Below, in pieces: positions 18,588-26,243 of a stretch of 64,000 bases of DNA. Where the stretch lies: positions 1,674,001-1,738,000 of the forward strand of contig CP036279.1 of NCBI GenBank assembly GCA_007748055.1, given 5' to 3'. The translations under genes were made by a program, and so were the position numbers. The first letter of the stretch is position 1. Every line of letters starts with the position of its first letter. Source of the DNA: Kolteria novifilia. GTDB lineage: Bacteria; Planctomycetota; Planctomycetia; Kolteriales; Kolteriaceae. Below the pieces are notes generated by a model that saw only the letters and a program-made list of their open reading frames with translations, made no database searches and was not told the DNA's origin.

Positions 18588-19135
18588 CAGATCAGTATGA
18601 GATACGAAATCGTGCATTGCAAGTGTTGGGAGATTGCGAGAAGCAATCATATACTGCGGTGCACAATGCCATTGTCGATTTGCGCCGAAACCCTGTGCCT
18701 GGTGACGATCGAATCTTGTGGCCCTTCTTGGCCCATGATGACTCAATGGTCGTGGCCGTCGCTCTCTATACGCTGTTTAGAATACATGAGCAACACGACG
18801 TTCTCCGCTCAATAGTAAAGCGAATCGCGCGACAAGGTGACGAAAGAGAACGTGATGACCTGGATCGGCCCATCCAATCAACCGCTATCGTGCTTCTTGG
18901 TGATAGTGCGAAGGAGGATGAATCGATAGCATTAGAACTTCTAGAGATTGCGGAGGCGAATTCCACGCCAGATACTCCGCGAGAGCGTGCTTGGCAGCTC
19001 TTGGCGGATTTGCATGGGGTTAAGTGGCCCTCGCACGCCACAGAGGAGATGATACTTCGACCCGATAGTGAGGTTAGTGAGCAGATTCGAGCGGATGTTC
19101 GTCGCGCCATGGCAAGCAAAAGCGGTGAAGATTGA
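18584..19135 (+). CDS. HEAT-like candidate immunity protein of the orphan cassette
   Basis: 183-residue protein whose GTG start overlaps the toxin stop as GTGA, implying translational coupling. The sequence is helical and acidic, with HEAT-like features (FLAHDDSMVVAVALYTLFRI; PIQSTAIVLLGDSAKEDE; ERAWQLLADLHGV), suggesting three or more helical hairpins. No signal peptide or membrane segment, so cytoplasmic. HEAT/ARM-like folds are common among immunity proteins of polymorphic toxins, and the position directly after the Ntox28-like tip fits that role. More AT-rich than the flanking genes. The role is inferred from position and fold type. Confidence 0.65.
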   Translation: MTDQYEIRNRALQVLGDCEKQSYTAVHNAIVDLRRNPVPGDDRILWPFLAHDDSMVVAVALYTLFRIHEQHDVLRSIVKRIARQGDERERDDLDRPIQSTAIVLLGDSAKEDESIALELLEIAEANSTPDTPRERAWQLLADLHGVKWPSHATEEMILRPDSEVSEQIRADVRRAMASKSGED

Positions 19136-19686
19136 CTCTTGATCCGGATGGGGGACGGTGTTCGAGTTCCCTATTAGGCAACTTCCCGTAGTGGTAGACG
19201 CGGAAATGTGAGTCCGGTTCTTCGCCCGCTGAAAAGAGTGTTGGGCTCTTGTGCGACCGGTCCCTGTTCTTCTCTTTTTCATGCCAGTGATTCTGACCTA
19301 CACGATTCTTTTCCTCTAGGGCCAACATAATGTCAATAGCCGAACATGCCGCTAGCCAAGCAGGGTGGGTCTTGACCCACCACGCTGTTGTATCGCAAGC
19401 TGTTCGGCAATCAGAGAAGAGAGTCATGTCTATGTGGGCGATCGCCTGGCAGGTGTGGACGATGAGCGACTATCGACACTACCACTTCGCAGGCGGAACG
19501 TTAATCTTTATGGTGGTCCCCGAACGCAGTTGCCAGGTTCTGACAATCGTTGTTCGATGGACTTGTCGTAACCTGGCCCTCTGGATAGCAACTCCAGGCA
19601 GAACGACCTCGGTGACCGTGAAGAGAGTATCGTGGGCGGTGCGCACGGCTCGCCCTCGAAGGCATTCGCTTCCCACAAGGTAACAA
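19136..19686. other. Intergenic region after the toxin locus
   Basis: No gene recognised. A 117-codon frame at 19330-19683 has Trp/Arg-rich, unstructured content and is judged spurious. The region holds a perfect hairpin at 19364-19381. Confidence 0.5.
19364..19381. repeat. Palindromic hairpin GGTGGGTC-TT-GACCCACC
   Basis: Perfect 8-bp inverted repeat around a 2-base centre. It has no downstream T-tract, so it is more likely a REP-like intergenic palindrome than a terminator. I recall similar GGTGGGTC palindromes as repeats in planctomycete genomes; copy number is not checkable from this window. Confidence 0.6.
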
Positions 19687-20880
19687 ATGTCACGCATCCT
19701 CTTCACCTGGGAACTCGGACGGGGGCTGGGGCACTTGTTGCCGCATCGGCGGACAGTGGAGGCGCTGCGCGAACGGGGAGATGAGGTCTTCTTCGCCTCG
19801 CGAAACCTGCAGGCGATGGAGAAGGTCTTCGGCGGCCTCGGCGTTCGCTACCTGCAGGCACCCTTCAAGTGCAGTCCACCCACGCATCCCATCGAGAAGA
19901 CCGTCACCTTCGCCCATATCCTGAACAACGTCGGATTCGACCACCCCGGCGAACTCTTCTCCCTCGTCGCCGCCTGGCGCAATCTCTTCGAACTCATCAA
20001 GCCCGATCTCGTCATCTGCGATCACAGCCCGACGGCTCTGCTCGCTCTTCGCGGTCTCCCCGCCAAGCGAGCCACCATCGGCGCGGGCTTTAGTTGTCCG
20101 ATCGCCGTCGCCCCCTTTCCCATCCTCGAACCGCGCCTGCCGCACTCGCCCGAGGAACTCCTCGCCGACGAGACCCGACTCCTCTCCAACGCCAACGAGG
20201 TCCTCGACCGCTTCGGCAGTCCGCCGCTCGAGTACCTCGCCCAGCTCTACGCAGATCTTGACGATCGGATCCTCATCACCTTCCAGGAAATGGACCACTA
20301 CCAAGATCGCGCGGGCGCCACCTACTGGGGGCTTTCGCCGCTGGTCGCGGGCGCTCCTCCCGCCTGGCCACCCGGCGATCGCCGCAGGGTCTTCGGCTAC
20401 CTGAAACCCTTTGCGTCGCTCCCCACGCTCTTGGAACTCCTCAATAAGCTCGAGCTTCCGACCGTCATCCATCCCGACGGCATCTCCACTTCGATCCAGC
20501 AGAAGTACGCCTCGCGAACGCTCCACTTCCAGCAAGAGCGCGTCGACATCGCCCAAGCCCGGCGCGACTGCCACTTCGCGATCCTCAACGCGAATCACGC
20601 GACGATGGCCGCGTTTGTCCTTGGCGGCAAGCCGGTCCTCAACTTCCCCTTGAGTCTCGAACAAGAGATGTGCGCCGCCCCCATCGTCGAGCGGGGAGCC
20701 GGCCTGGTCGTCTCGGGAACCGAACCCAACGACATCTTCCGCAAGATGGAGATGATCCTCGGCTCCGACGAGTACACCGCGGGCGCCGAGCGCATCGCCG
20801 AGAAGTACCGCGACTGGGACTACGAAGCTTCCGGCATCCACCTGGCCGAACACATGGAGTCGCTCATCGCGAGGACATGA
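19687..20880 (+). CDS. GT1/MurG-like glycosyltransferase
   Basis: 397-residue predicted cytoplasmic glycosyltransferase with a GT-B fold. The N-terminus ILFTWELGRGLGHLLPHRR matches the Gly-rich loop and His region of UGT/MurG-like enzymes that start with a beta strand and GxGH. The C-terminal half has the donor-site layout FAILNANHATMAAFVLGGKPVLNFPL followed by EQEMCAAPIVERGAGL, where MurG/UGT proteins read H-G-G-x-x-T and G-x-P-x-x-x-x-P. The His-Gly of the classical motif is replaced by NANHAT. AAGG precedes ATG 19687. The gene is tail-to-tail with the sulfotransferase, with 3 bases between stops. Acceptor and donor are unknown. Confidence 0.72.
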   Translation: MSRILFTWELGRGLGHLLPHRRTVEALRERGDEVFFASRNLQAMEKVFGGLGVRYLQAPFKCSPPTHPIEKTVTFAHILNNVGFDHPGELFSLVAAWRNLFELIKPDLVICDHSPTALLALRGLPAKRATIGAGFSCPIAVAPFPILEPRLPHSPEELLADETRLLSNANEVLDRFGSPPLEYLAQLYADLDDRILITFQEMDHYQDRAGATYWGLSPLVAGAPPAWPPGDRRRVFGYLKPFASLPTLLELLNKLELPTVIHPDGISTSIQQKYASRTLHFQQERVDIAQARRDCHFAILNANHATMAAFVLGGKPVLNFPLSLEQEMCAAPIVERGAGLVVSGTEPNDIFRKMEMILGSDEYTAGAERIAEKYRDWDYEASGIHLAEHMESLIART

Positions 20881-20883
20881 TCG

Positions 20884-21597
20884 CTAATCCTCGAAGAACG
20901 TCGCCCACTCGCTGTCCTGGAACGCTCGCTTGAGTTCCTTGTAGTTCACGATCGCTTCCGCGAGAGGCCGCTTCTCTATCCGCTGCGTCCCCGGTGCGAT
21001 CGAAACCACTGGAACACCAAGGTACTCCTGGACCCTGCCGAGCGTGTCCGGCACATCGGCGACGAGATCCTCGAAGTCGATCTCCATCATCTCGTGGTCC
21101 TTGAAGAACTCCTCGACGAGCTTCTCCTGACGCTTGGTCCATTCGAAACTTTCTCGGCAACGCTGCGGATCGAGGGTCACCGGCGGCGGGATGGGCGGCC
21201 GAGTCCCGGCTTCGACGAACCAGCGATTCGTCCGAAGGGCGTTGCACTCGGAAAGCAACCGTGCGAGGAGGTTGGTCCGCTTGAGGTGGATGAGCTTGAT
21301 CTCAGTATCCGCGCGGAGCAGCCTCCAAATGGACTGCCACCAGGGGTTATACACCGGCTGCTCATATTGGATCTTGAAGCCGACCGCATGGATGTTCCCG
21401 GGGTAGTGGGTGAAAAGGTGCTCTGCAAGGACGATGTCGGCAGGTGTGCTGTGCGGAAAGGCTTGTGGATTGCGGTCGTGAAATGGTTCGTGATGGCAGG
21501 CGACATTGGGATGTTCCCTAAGCGCGGTCCGCAGCAAATGCCACCCCGTGCGGCTATGGCCGACAACGACGAATCGCTGATAGGATCGCGGAGTCAT
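20884..21597 (-). CDS. Sulfotransferase family protein
   Basis: 237-residue PAPS-dependent sulfotransferase candidate. FVVVGHSRTGWHLLRTAL at residues about 9-26 is the 5'-phosphosulfate-binding loop (R-T-G-x-x-L-L type). IKLIHLKRTNLLARLLS at about 99-115 matches the 3'-phosphate segment (R-x-N-x-x-x-x-x-x-S). The C-terminal MEIDFEDLVAD and RVQEYLGV segments are typical of the family. Length fits a soluble single-domain enzyme. Convergent with the glycosyltransferase, possibly acting on the same glycan, but the substrate is not predictable. Confidence 0.85.
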   Translation of the reverse strand: MTPRSYQRFVVVGHSRTGWHLLRTALREHPNVACHHEPFHDRNPQAFPHSTPADIVLAEHLFTHYPGNIHAVGFKIQYEQPVYNPWWQSIWRLLRADTEIKLIHLKRTNLLARLLSECNALRTNRWFVEAGTRPPIPPPVTLDPQRCRESFEWTKRQEKLVEEFFKDHEMMEIDFEDLVADVPDTLGRVQEYLGVPVVSIAPGTQRIEKRPLAEAIVNYKELKRAFQDSEWATFFED

Positions 21598-21780
21598 GAA
21601 GTAGCCTGTTGGAAACCTCGTGCATCAATCGTTGTAAAGGGAAGCCGTGCATGGTCAAGAGCGTCGGATGGACAGCAACTCAGTCCAGCTGGTTGAGCCG
21701 GGAGGCCGAAATCGTTGGGATGCGAAGCGCCACGTCAGTGACATCTTCCTAACAATTGAGTGCAGAATGGGTAAAGAATG

Positions 21781-21814
21781 AGTGTGCCCGAGTCCCGAGA
21801 AACTCGGGCACACT
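21781..21814. repeat. 13-bp perfect inverted repeat
   Basis: AGTGTGCCCGAGT at 21781-21793 is perfectly complementary to 21802-21814, around an 8-base loop. There is no T-run on the + side. It lies upstream of the sulfotransferase start and 36 bases before the tRNA fragment. It could be a regulatory hairpin, or a recombinase or terminator-like site associated with the tRNA scar. Confidence 0.7.
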
Positions 21815-21849
21815 TGAGTCAACCTGAAGGCAGACAATAGGTCAGGAAC

Positions 21850-21893
21850 GACTCATAATCCCTTGGTTGCAGGTTCGAGTCCTGCCGGGCGTA
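21850..21893 (+). pseudogene. 3' half of a tRNA-Met(CAT) gene, att-like fragment
   Basis: The sequence from the anticodon stem to the acceptor end reads as a tRNA 3' half. It has loop ctcataa with anticodon CAT at 21854-21856, a variable region, a perfect T-arm (GCAGG, TTCGAGT loop, CCTGC) and acceptor strand CGGGCGT then A. The 5' half is missing: the upstream bases pair with only two positions of the anticodon stem, and no D-arm or matching acceptor strand exists. Such fragments starting at the anticodon loop are classic attachment-site remnants of tyrosine-integrase elements. Confidence 0.72.
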
Positions 21894-22330
21894 GTTGATC
21901 ATTGGTGGTCGGTTGGCGGTGAGCCCAAGAGGGAGAGTGGAGCCGCGGGTGTTTGTCGGAGCACTGGTATCGAGATCGCATCACTTCCGACTCATGATCG
22001 CTTCAGGCGGCGAACTCTTCAACGAGCAAATCCAAGGTGGCTTGCCGACACCTCTCGGGGAGATGAGGCTGAGGGCGCGATGAGAAGGCCGCGAGCCGCG
22101 ATCATTTGCCTGTCACCACTGGCCCGCTAGAACCGCACCTGGCGGAAAGGGGCCATGATTCCCGTGTGATCGCGACGTACTAGTTTCGGGTGCTTCTCCG
22201 CTGAGCCGCTCTCGTCCGGCCGGCGCGGGGCATCGTCGAAGCAGGCGCGAAGAGCGAGGGAACACACGACCACCACGTTTGCGCCACTCGGCACGCGGGG
22301 TCCGTGGATGTCCAAGGGAGGTAGGGGACG
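21894..22330. other. Intergenic region between tRNA scar and vgrG
   Basis: No gene recognised; the short frames here look like noise. GGGAGG at about 22317-22322 is the ribosome-binding site of the following vgrG gene. No integrase remnant is visible next to the tRNA fragment. Confidence 0.5.
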
Positions 22331-24841
22331 ATGAAACTCTGTCCATCGCAGTTCACGCTCCGCACGCCGCTCGGCGAAGATCTCTTGCGACTAACGAGCT
22401 TCGAAGGAACCGAAGCGATCTCGCGGCCGTTTGATTTCGATGTCGCGGTCGCGGTCGAGTTTGATCGTCGCGACGAGGTCGACGTGGCGAAGCTACTCGG
22501 CAAGTGGGCGTGCATCGACGTTGAGTCGACTCCCTCGGAAGGCCCGAAGACGAAACGCCATCTTCATGGCATGACCTCCACCTTCGAGGAGGTCGGTTTC
22601 GACTCCCAATACGTGTACTACCGGATGCGGCTCGCGCCGAAGCTTTCGCTGCTGGGGCTCAACTCGACCTACCGCGTCTTTCAGAACGCGTCGGTGCTCG
22701 ACATCGTCTCAACGGTGTTCGAGGACTATCGCGGCGCCTTTGGCAGCGAGTTCTCCCTCAAGACGAACCGGGTGAACAAGGAGGTCGCCGCCGTCGCCAC
22801 GCCCTATCAGTACTGCGTGCAGTATGAGGAGACCGACCTGGAGTTCGTCTCTCGGCTACTGGAAGCGGCGGGAGTATTCTACTTCTTCTGGCACGAGGCC
22901 GACAGCCACGTGATGGTCCTGGGAAACGCGACGAACGTTCCCAAACCGAGCGATGGGACGACGCTCCGCTATCAACCGATGAGAACAATTGACCAGACCA
23001 GCTCGATTTGGAGGTGGAGCCGCTCGCAGACGTTGCGACCCGCTGGGGTCACCCTTCGGGATCGCTCCTTTCAGTATCAACCACGATCGACGTTCAAGGG
23101 GTCGGCGGATATGCCGCCGTCACAAGTCGTGGGAGGCGAAACCCTCGCGCTCGATACGGTGTCCAAGTTGGGGGATCTTCGCACGCGCCGCTTCGATTCC
23201 CGGCTGGCGAATCGATTTGAGCCCTTCGCGACCAACGCCGATTCGGGGCCGATGGGCGAACTTGCCGAATCGCTCGCGACGATCGAGAGCGAGCGCTACG
23301 CGGTTGAGTCGATCACGATCCGCGCGGAATCGAACGTTTCTACGTTGCTGACGGGGCATACGTTCGACTTCTCGGGTTATCCTTCGGCGGAGGGATCGTA
23401 TCTCGTCACCGAGATCAACCATCAACTACTCGAACGCGATGGGGAGTCCCTTCGGAAGGATTCGGACGGCGGGCACGACGCCTATCGCAATCGTTTTCGG
23501 GTGATTCCCGCCGGGATGACCTTTCGTCCCGAAGTCTCCACCCCGCGTCCGCGGATCCAGGGGACGCAGTCGGCGACGGTCATCGGCTCCTCGGGAGACG
23601 AGGAGGGCTACGACCAAGTCTTCACCGAGGAACATGCTCGAGTTCGGATTCGTTTTCACTGGATGCAAGAGGGGCAGTCAACCGCTTGGGTCCGGGTGGC
23701 GCAGCCGTCGGCCGGGAAGGGGTTCGGCAGCATGACGCTGCCACGACTCGGACAGGAAGTGTTGGTCTCCTTTCTCGACGGCGACCCCGATTGCCCGGTG
23801 ATTGTCGGGAGTCTTTACAACGCCGAGCAGCGACCCCCATTCAACCTCCCCGCGGAGCGATCGCTCTCCGGGTTTCGCACCCAAACAATCGCGGGCGAGA
23901 GCGATGGCGTAAGTGAACTGCTCTTCGACGATACCTTGGGGAACGAACTCGTCCGCCTTCACGCGGAGAGGGACTTGCACATTCGCGCCGAAACCGACCG
24001 GTTCGAGAACGTCGGTCGGCGTCACACGCTCAACATCGGATTCGACGTTCCCGAGGTCTCGACTCTCGGTGGTGGAATCGGTGAGGCCATCGCCCGCGTT
24101 CCGAGTCGCTCGAATTCTGGAGACGACTCAGCGCTCGCACCGTCGAAATTGGTGGGGCCGGACAACGATGTGACCTACGCGAGTGGGTACGAGGTCAATG
24201 TCTCGGGCCAGTACCTCACGACAGTGACCGACACGACGGCGGGGGACGAGAATACGCTTTACGAGCTGACCGTCCAGCAGGAGCAGGAGAGCGACGATCC
24301 GCTCTACCAACTCAAAGTGACGGGTGGGGAGGTGACCGAGACGATCAAAAAGAACTACACGCTGACGGTGGAAGGAGACTACACCGTCAACGAGCAGTCT
24401 TCGAAACAGAGCAAGTGGACCAAGTTCCACGTCGCGACGACATACCAGATGGGTGACCTCGACACGACGATCCGCATTGTCGGGATGACGACCGACTACT
24501 GGATGATTCACACCGAACTCAAACCGCTAGGTGTGGTTTTCGTTGGCTTCCAGTTCAACGTGATTCTCGTCGGCGCGGTCAACATTTTTTCGAACATGAA
24601 GCTCGATATCAAGAACCAACACATCGTCGGCGGCGTCGCGGAGACCAACGTCATCGTCGACGAGATCGACGTCAACGTCGGCCGGCTGAGCAGCAACGTC
24701 TCGGAGTTGAATACGAGCGTTTCCGAGACAACATCGAACGTGTCGGATATCGACTACGCCAGTATCAGGGCACGGGCCGGTAGTCTCGTCGCGGACAGTA
24801 CCTCGCTACAGACGAACTGGAGCATTCTGGCGAATGAGTGA
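22331..24841 (+). CDS. vgrG: Type VI secretion tip protein VgrG
   Basis: 836-residue spike-tip protein. N-terminal gp27-like region: FTLRTPLGEDLLRLTSFEGTE, RHLHGMTSTFEEVG, YYRMRLAPKLSLL, YCVQYEETDLEFVSRLLEAAG. Central gp5 OB fold near residues 435-500: EEHARVRIRFHWMQ, WVRVAQPSAGKGFGSM, LPRLGQEVLVSFLDGDPDCP, IVGSLYNAEQRPPF. Then the VgrG continuation SELLFDDTLGNELVRLHAERDL and a beta-rich repetitive tail, probably the needle helix. The last ~70 residues (NVGRLSSNVSELNTSVS...) look coiled-coil. No separate C-terminal effector domain is recognised. ATG 22331 has GGGAGG upstream. It heads a run of four same-strand genes ending in a Ser/Thr kinase. Confidence 0.93.
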   Translation: MKLCPSQFTLRTPLGEDLLRLTSFEGTEAISRPFDFDVAVAVEFDRRDEVDVAKLLGKWACIDVESTPSEGPKTKRHLHGMTSTFEEVGFDSQYVYYRMRLAPKLSLLGLNSTYRVFQNASVLDIVSTVFEDYRGAFGSEFSLKTNRVNKEVAAVATPYQYCVQYEETDLEFVSRLLEAAGVFYFFWHEADSHVMVLGNATNVPKPSDGTTLRYQPMRTIDQTSSIWRWSRSQTLRPAGVTLRDRSFQYQPRSTFKGSADMPPSQVVGGETLALDTVSKLGDLRTRRFDSRLANRFEPFATNADSGPMGELAESLATIESERYAVESITIRAESNVSTLLTGHTFDFSGYPSAEGSYLVTEINHQLLERDGESLRKDSDGGHDAYRNRFRVIPAGMTFRPEVSTPRPRIQGTQSATVIGSSGDEEGYDQVFTEEHARVRIRFHWMQEGQSTAWVRVAQPSAGKGFGSMTLPRLGQEVLVSFLDGDPDCPVIVGSLYNAEQRPPFNLPAERSLSGFRTQTIAGESDGVSELLFDDTLGNELVRLHAERDLHIRAETDRFENVGRRHTLNIGFDVPEVSTLGGGIGEAIARVPSRSNSGDDSALAPSKLVGPDNDVTYASGYEVNVSGQYLTTVTDTTAGDENTLYELTVQQEQESDDPLYQLKVTGGEVTETIKKNYTLTVEGDYTVNEQSSKQSKWTKFHVATTYQMGDLDTTIRIVGMTTDYWMIHTELKPLGVVFVGFQFNVILVGAVNIFSNMKLDIKNQHIVGGVAETNVIVDEIDVNVGRLSSNVSELNTSVSETTSNVSDIDYASIRARAGSLVADSTSLQTNWSILANE

Positions 24842-24918
24842 GTAGTCAGTTGGTTCCGGCATTCCAGGAATCCGGGTGCGGATGACGCCGCCGACCTAGC
24901 AAGCGCGGGAGGATCACC

Positions 24919-25524
24919 ATGGACATCGTCTTCGAGTCCGCGAAGAAGGCGCCCACGGCCAGCGATGTCGTCAATAGCGTTGTCATCGCGCTGAGTCCCG
25001 TCGCCAAGGAACGGCTGCGAGCAGGGCAGCGTCGTGGCGAGTACCTGCAAACGCTCATCAACGAGAAGTTGTATCAGGACGCGATCACGTTCTTGGCGTT
25101 CGCGTTGCCGCGGCGGTGCGCGGTGTGGTGGGGTTGTCTCGTTCTTTCGGACTTGCTCGCTTCGGAGGCGCCCAGTGAAACCGAACTGAACGCGCTACAG
25201 GCGTCGATCGCGTGGGTGATCGAGCCGGAAGCCGAACGTGCTCGGGCCGCCAGTCGTTGGGGATCGCGATGCCCGTCGAAGAGCCCCTTCTGTTGGCTCG
25301 CCCGCGCTGCCGGCTACCTCGATTTGCCGCTGCCAGCGGCGATGGACCATCTTCCGCAGAACTTTCCGGCCCGAGGGGTCGCCACCTCGATCTCGGTCGC
25401 GCTCGCCTTGGATGCCTGCCGTGATGGCGAGGAGGACGAAGCGTCGCTCCGCGTCTTGGCGCTGGGGTGGGATGTTTCCCGAGGTAGGAGTGGGTGGCCG
25501 ACGACGCCGGCTGGGGATGGATGA
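24919..25524 (+). CDS. DUF6931-like protein, T6SS-associated
   Basis: 201-residue soluble protein starting 77 bases after vgrG, with GGAGG upstream of ATG 24919. The core EKLYQDAITFLAFALPRR-CAVWWGCLVL and a later AWVIEPEAERARAA segment match my recollection of DUF6931, a family often encoded in T6SS gene neighbourhoods. A second conserved part is CWLARAAGYLDLPLPAAM followed by PARGVATSISVALAL. No catalytic motif is apparent. Likely an accessory or adaptor of the VgrG module; the function of the family is unknown to me. Confidence 0.6.
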   Translation: MDIVFESAKKAPTASDVVNSVVIALSPVAKERLRAGQRRGEYLQTLINEKLYQDAITFLAFALPRRCAVWWGCLVLSDLLASEAPSETELNALQASIAWVIEPEAERARAASRWGSRCPSKSPFCWLARAAGYLDLPLPAAMDHLPQNFPARGVATSISVALALDACRDGEEDEASLRVLALGWDVSRGRSGWPTTPAGDG

Positions 25525-25565
25525 TCGCGGACAGGAACAACGTACCCATCAAGGGAGGGGAATGA

Positions 25566-26237
25566 ATGCTTCCCGATGCCGAGGTGGTCAAGCGGCAGCT
25601 CCTCCAGCTGCTCGCCATGAAGCCGAAAATGGCTCAAGTGATGGAACCGGCTCAGCACGCGCGGTTCTGCGAAGAGATCGACGCCAAAGTGGCGAAGGTC
25701 ATTCGTGGATTCGGCGAGATCGACATGCCGGATCTACCTCGAGCGGGGCTCGAGAGCCCCGAGGTCCGGGCGATGGAACTCCCCGCCGACGCGAGTGGTT
25801 TCTTGGAGCAGTCGCGAAAGGCGGAGGAAGTCACGAAGGTTCGATCGTTCCTCGACGAGGTCGCCGCGATCGAGTTGCAACTTCCCCAAGGGCCGCCGAC
25901 GCGCGATTGGACCCAGGCCTTCGTCGAGACGGAAGAAGTCGCCAAGGACGAACCCGAGCAAGAGGAGTTTCCCGATTGGGTTTACGCATCCCTTTCCGTG
26001 GGACTTCCGCCAGGGATGAGTCTCATGGAGAGCGACCGGCCCAAGGAACTCGACACCAGCGCGGAGAAGCCCGAGCCGACCGACGCCGCGCCGAGCGAGG
26101 AGACCGAGCGGAAGCGGCGCGATCAATTCCATAACTTTCAAAGCTGGGTCGCGAATTCCCTTTCCGGGGTTCCTGAACGCCCCGTGCGAGGGGAGGACTC
26201 CCAAGGGGGGCAATGGGATCGCTGGTTGCGAGGCTAG
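25566..26237 (+). CDS. Hypothetical protein in the vgrG operon
   Basis: 223-residue Glu/Asp/Pro-rich soluble protein, preceded by AGGGAGGGG and starting at ATG 25566. The N-terminal 110 residues are predicted helical (VVKRQLLQLLAMKPKMAQVM, FCEEIDAKVAKVIRGFGEID). The middle is an acidic, probably disordered linker. The C-terminus has two similar short motifs, EFPDWVYASLSVGLPPG and FHNFQSWVANSLSGVPERP, a repeated aromatic-Ser-G-P pattern. Family not recognised. Co-directional with vgrG and the kinase, 6 bases before the kinase start, so probably co-transcribed. Confidence 0.6.
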   Translation: MLPDAEVVKRQLLQLLAMKPKMAQVMEPAQHARFCEEIDAKVAKVIRGFGEIDMPDLPRAGLESPEVRAMELPADASGFLEQSRKAEEVTKVRSFLDEVAAIELQLPQGPPTRDWTQAFVETEEVAKDEPEQEEFPDWVYASLSVGLPPGMSLMESDRPKELDTSAEKPEPTDAAPSEETERKRRDQFHNFQSWVANSLSGVPERPVRGEDSQGGQWDRWLRG

Positions 26238-26243
26238 TGGCAC

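Noticed and set aside
19330-19683. 117-codon + frame before the glycosyltransferase
   Set aside because: Unstructured Trp/Arg-rich content that runs through a palindromic repeat; no family features.
19690-20853. 387-codon minus-strand frame opposite the glycosyltransferase
   Set aside because: Low-complexity Glu/Asp/Gly antisense translation; the + frame has clear GT-B motifs and a ribosome-binding site.
21810-21893. Possible complete tRNA gene
   Set aside because: Only the 3' half folds; no D-arm or 5' acceptor strand, and the anticodon stem is broken after two pairs.
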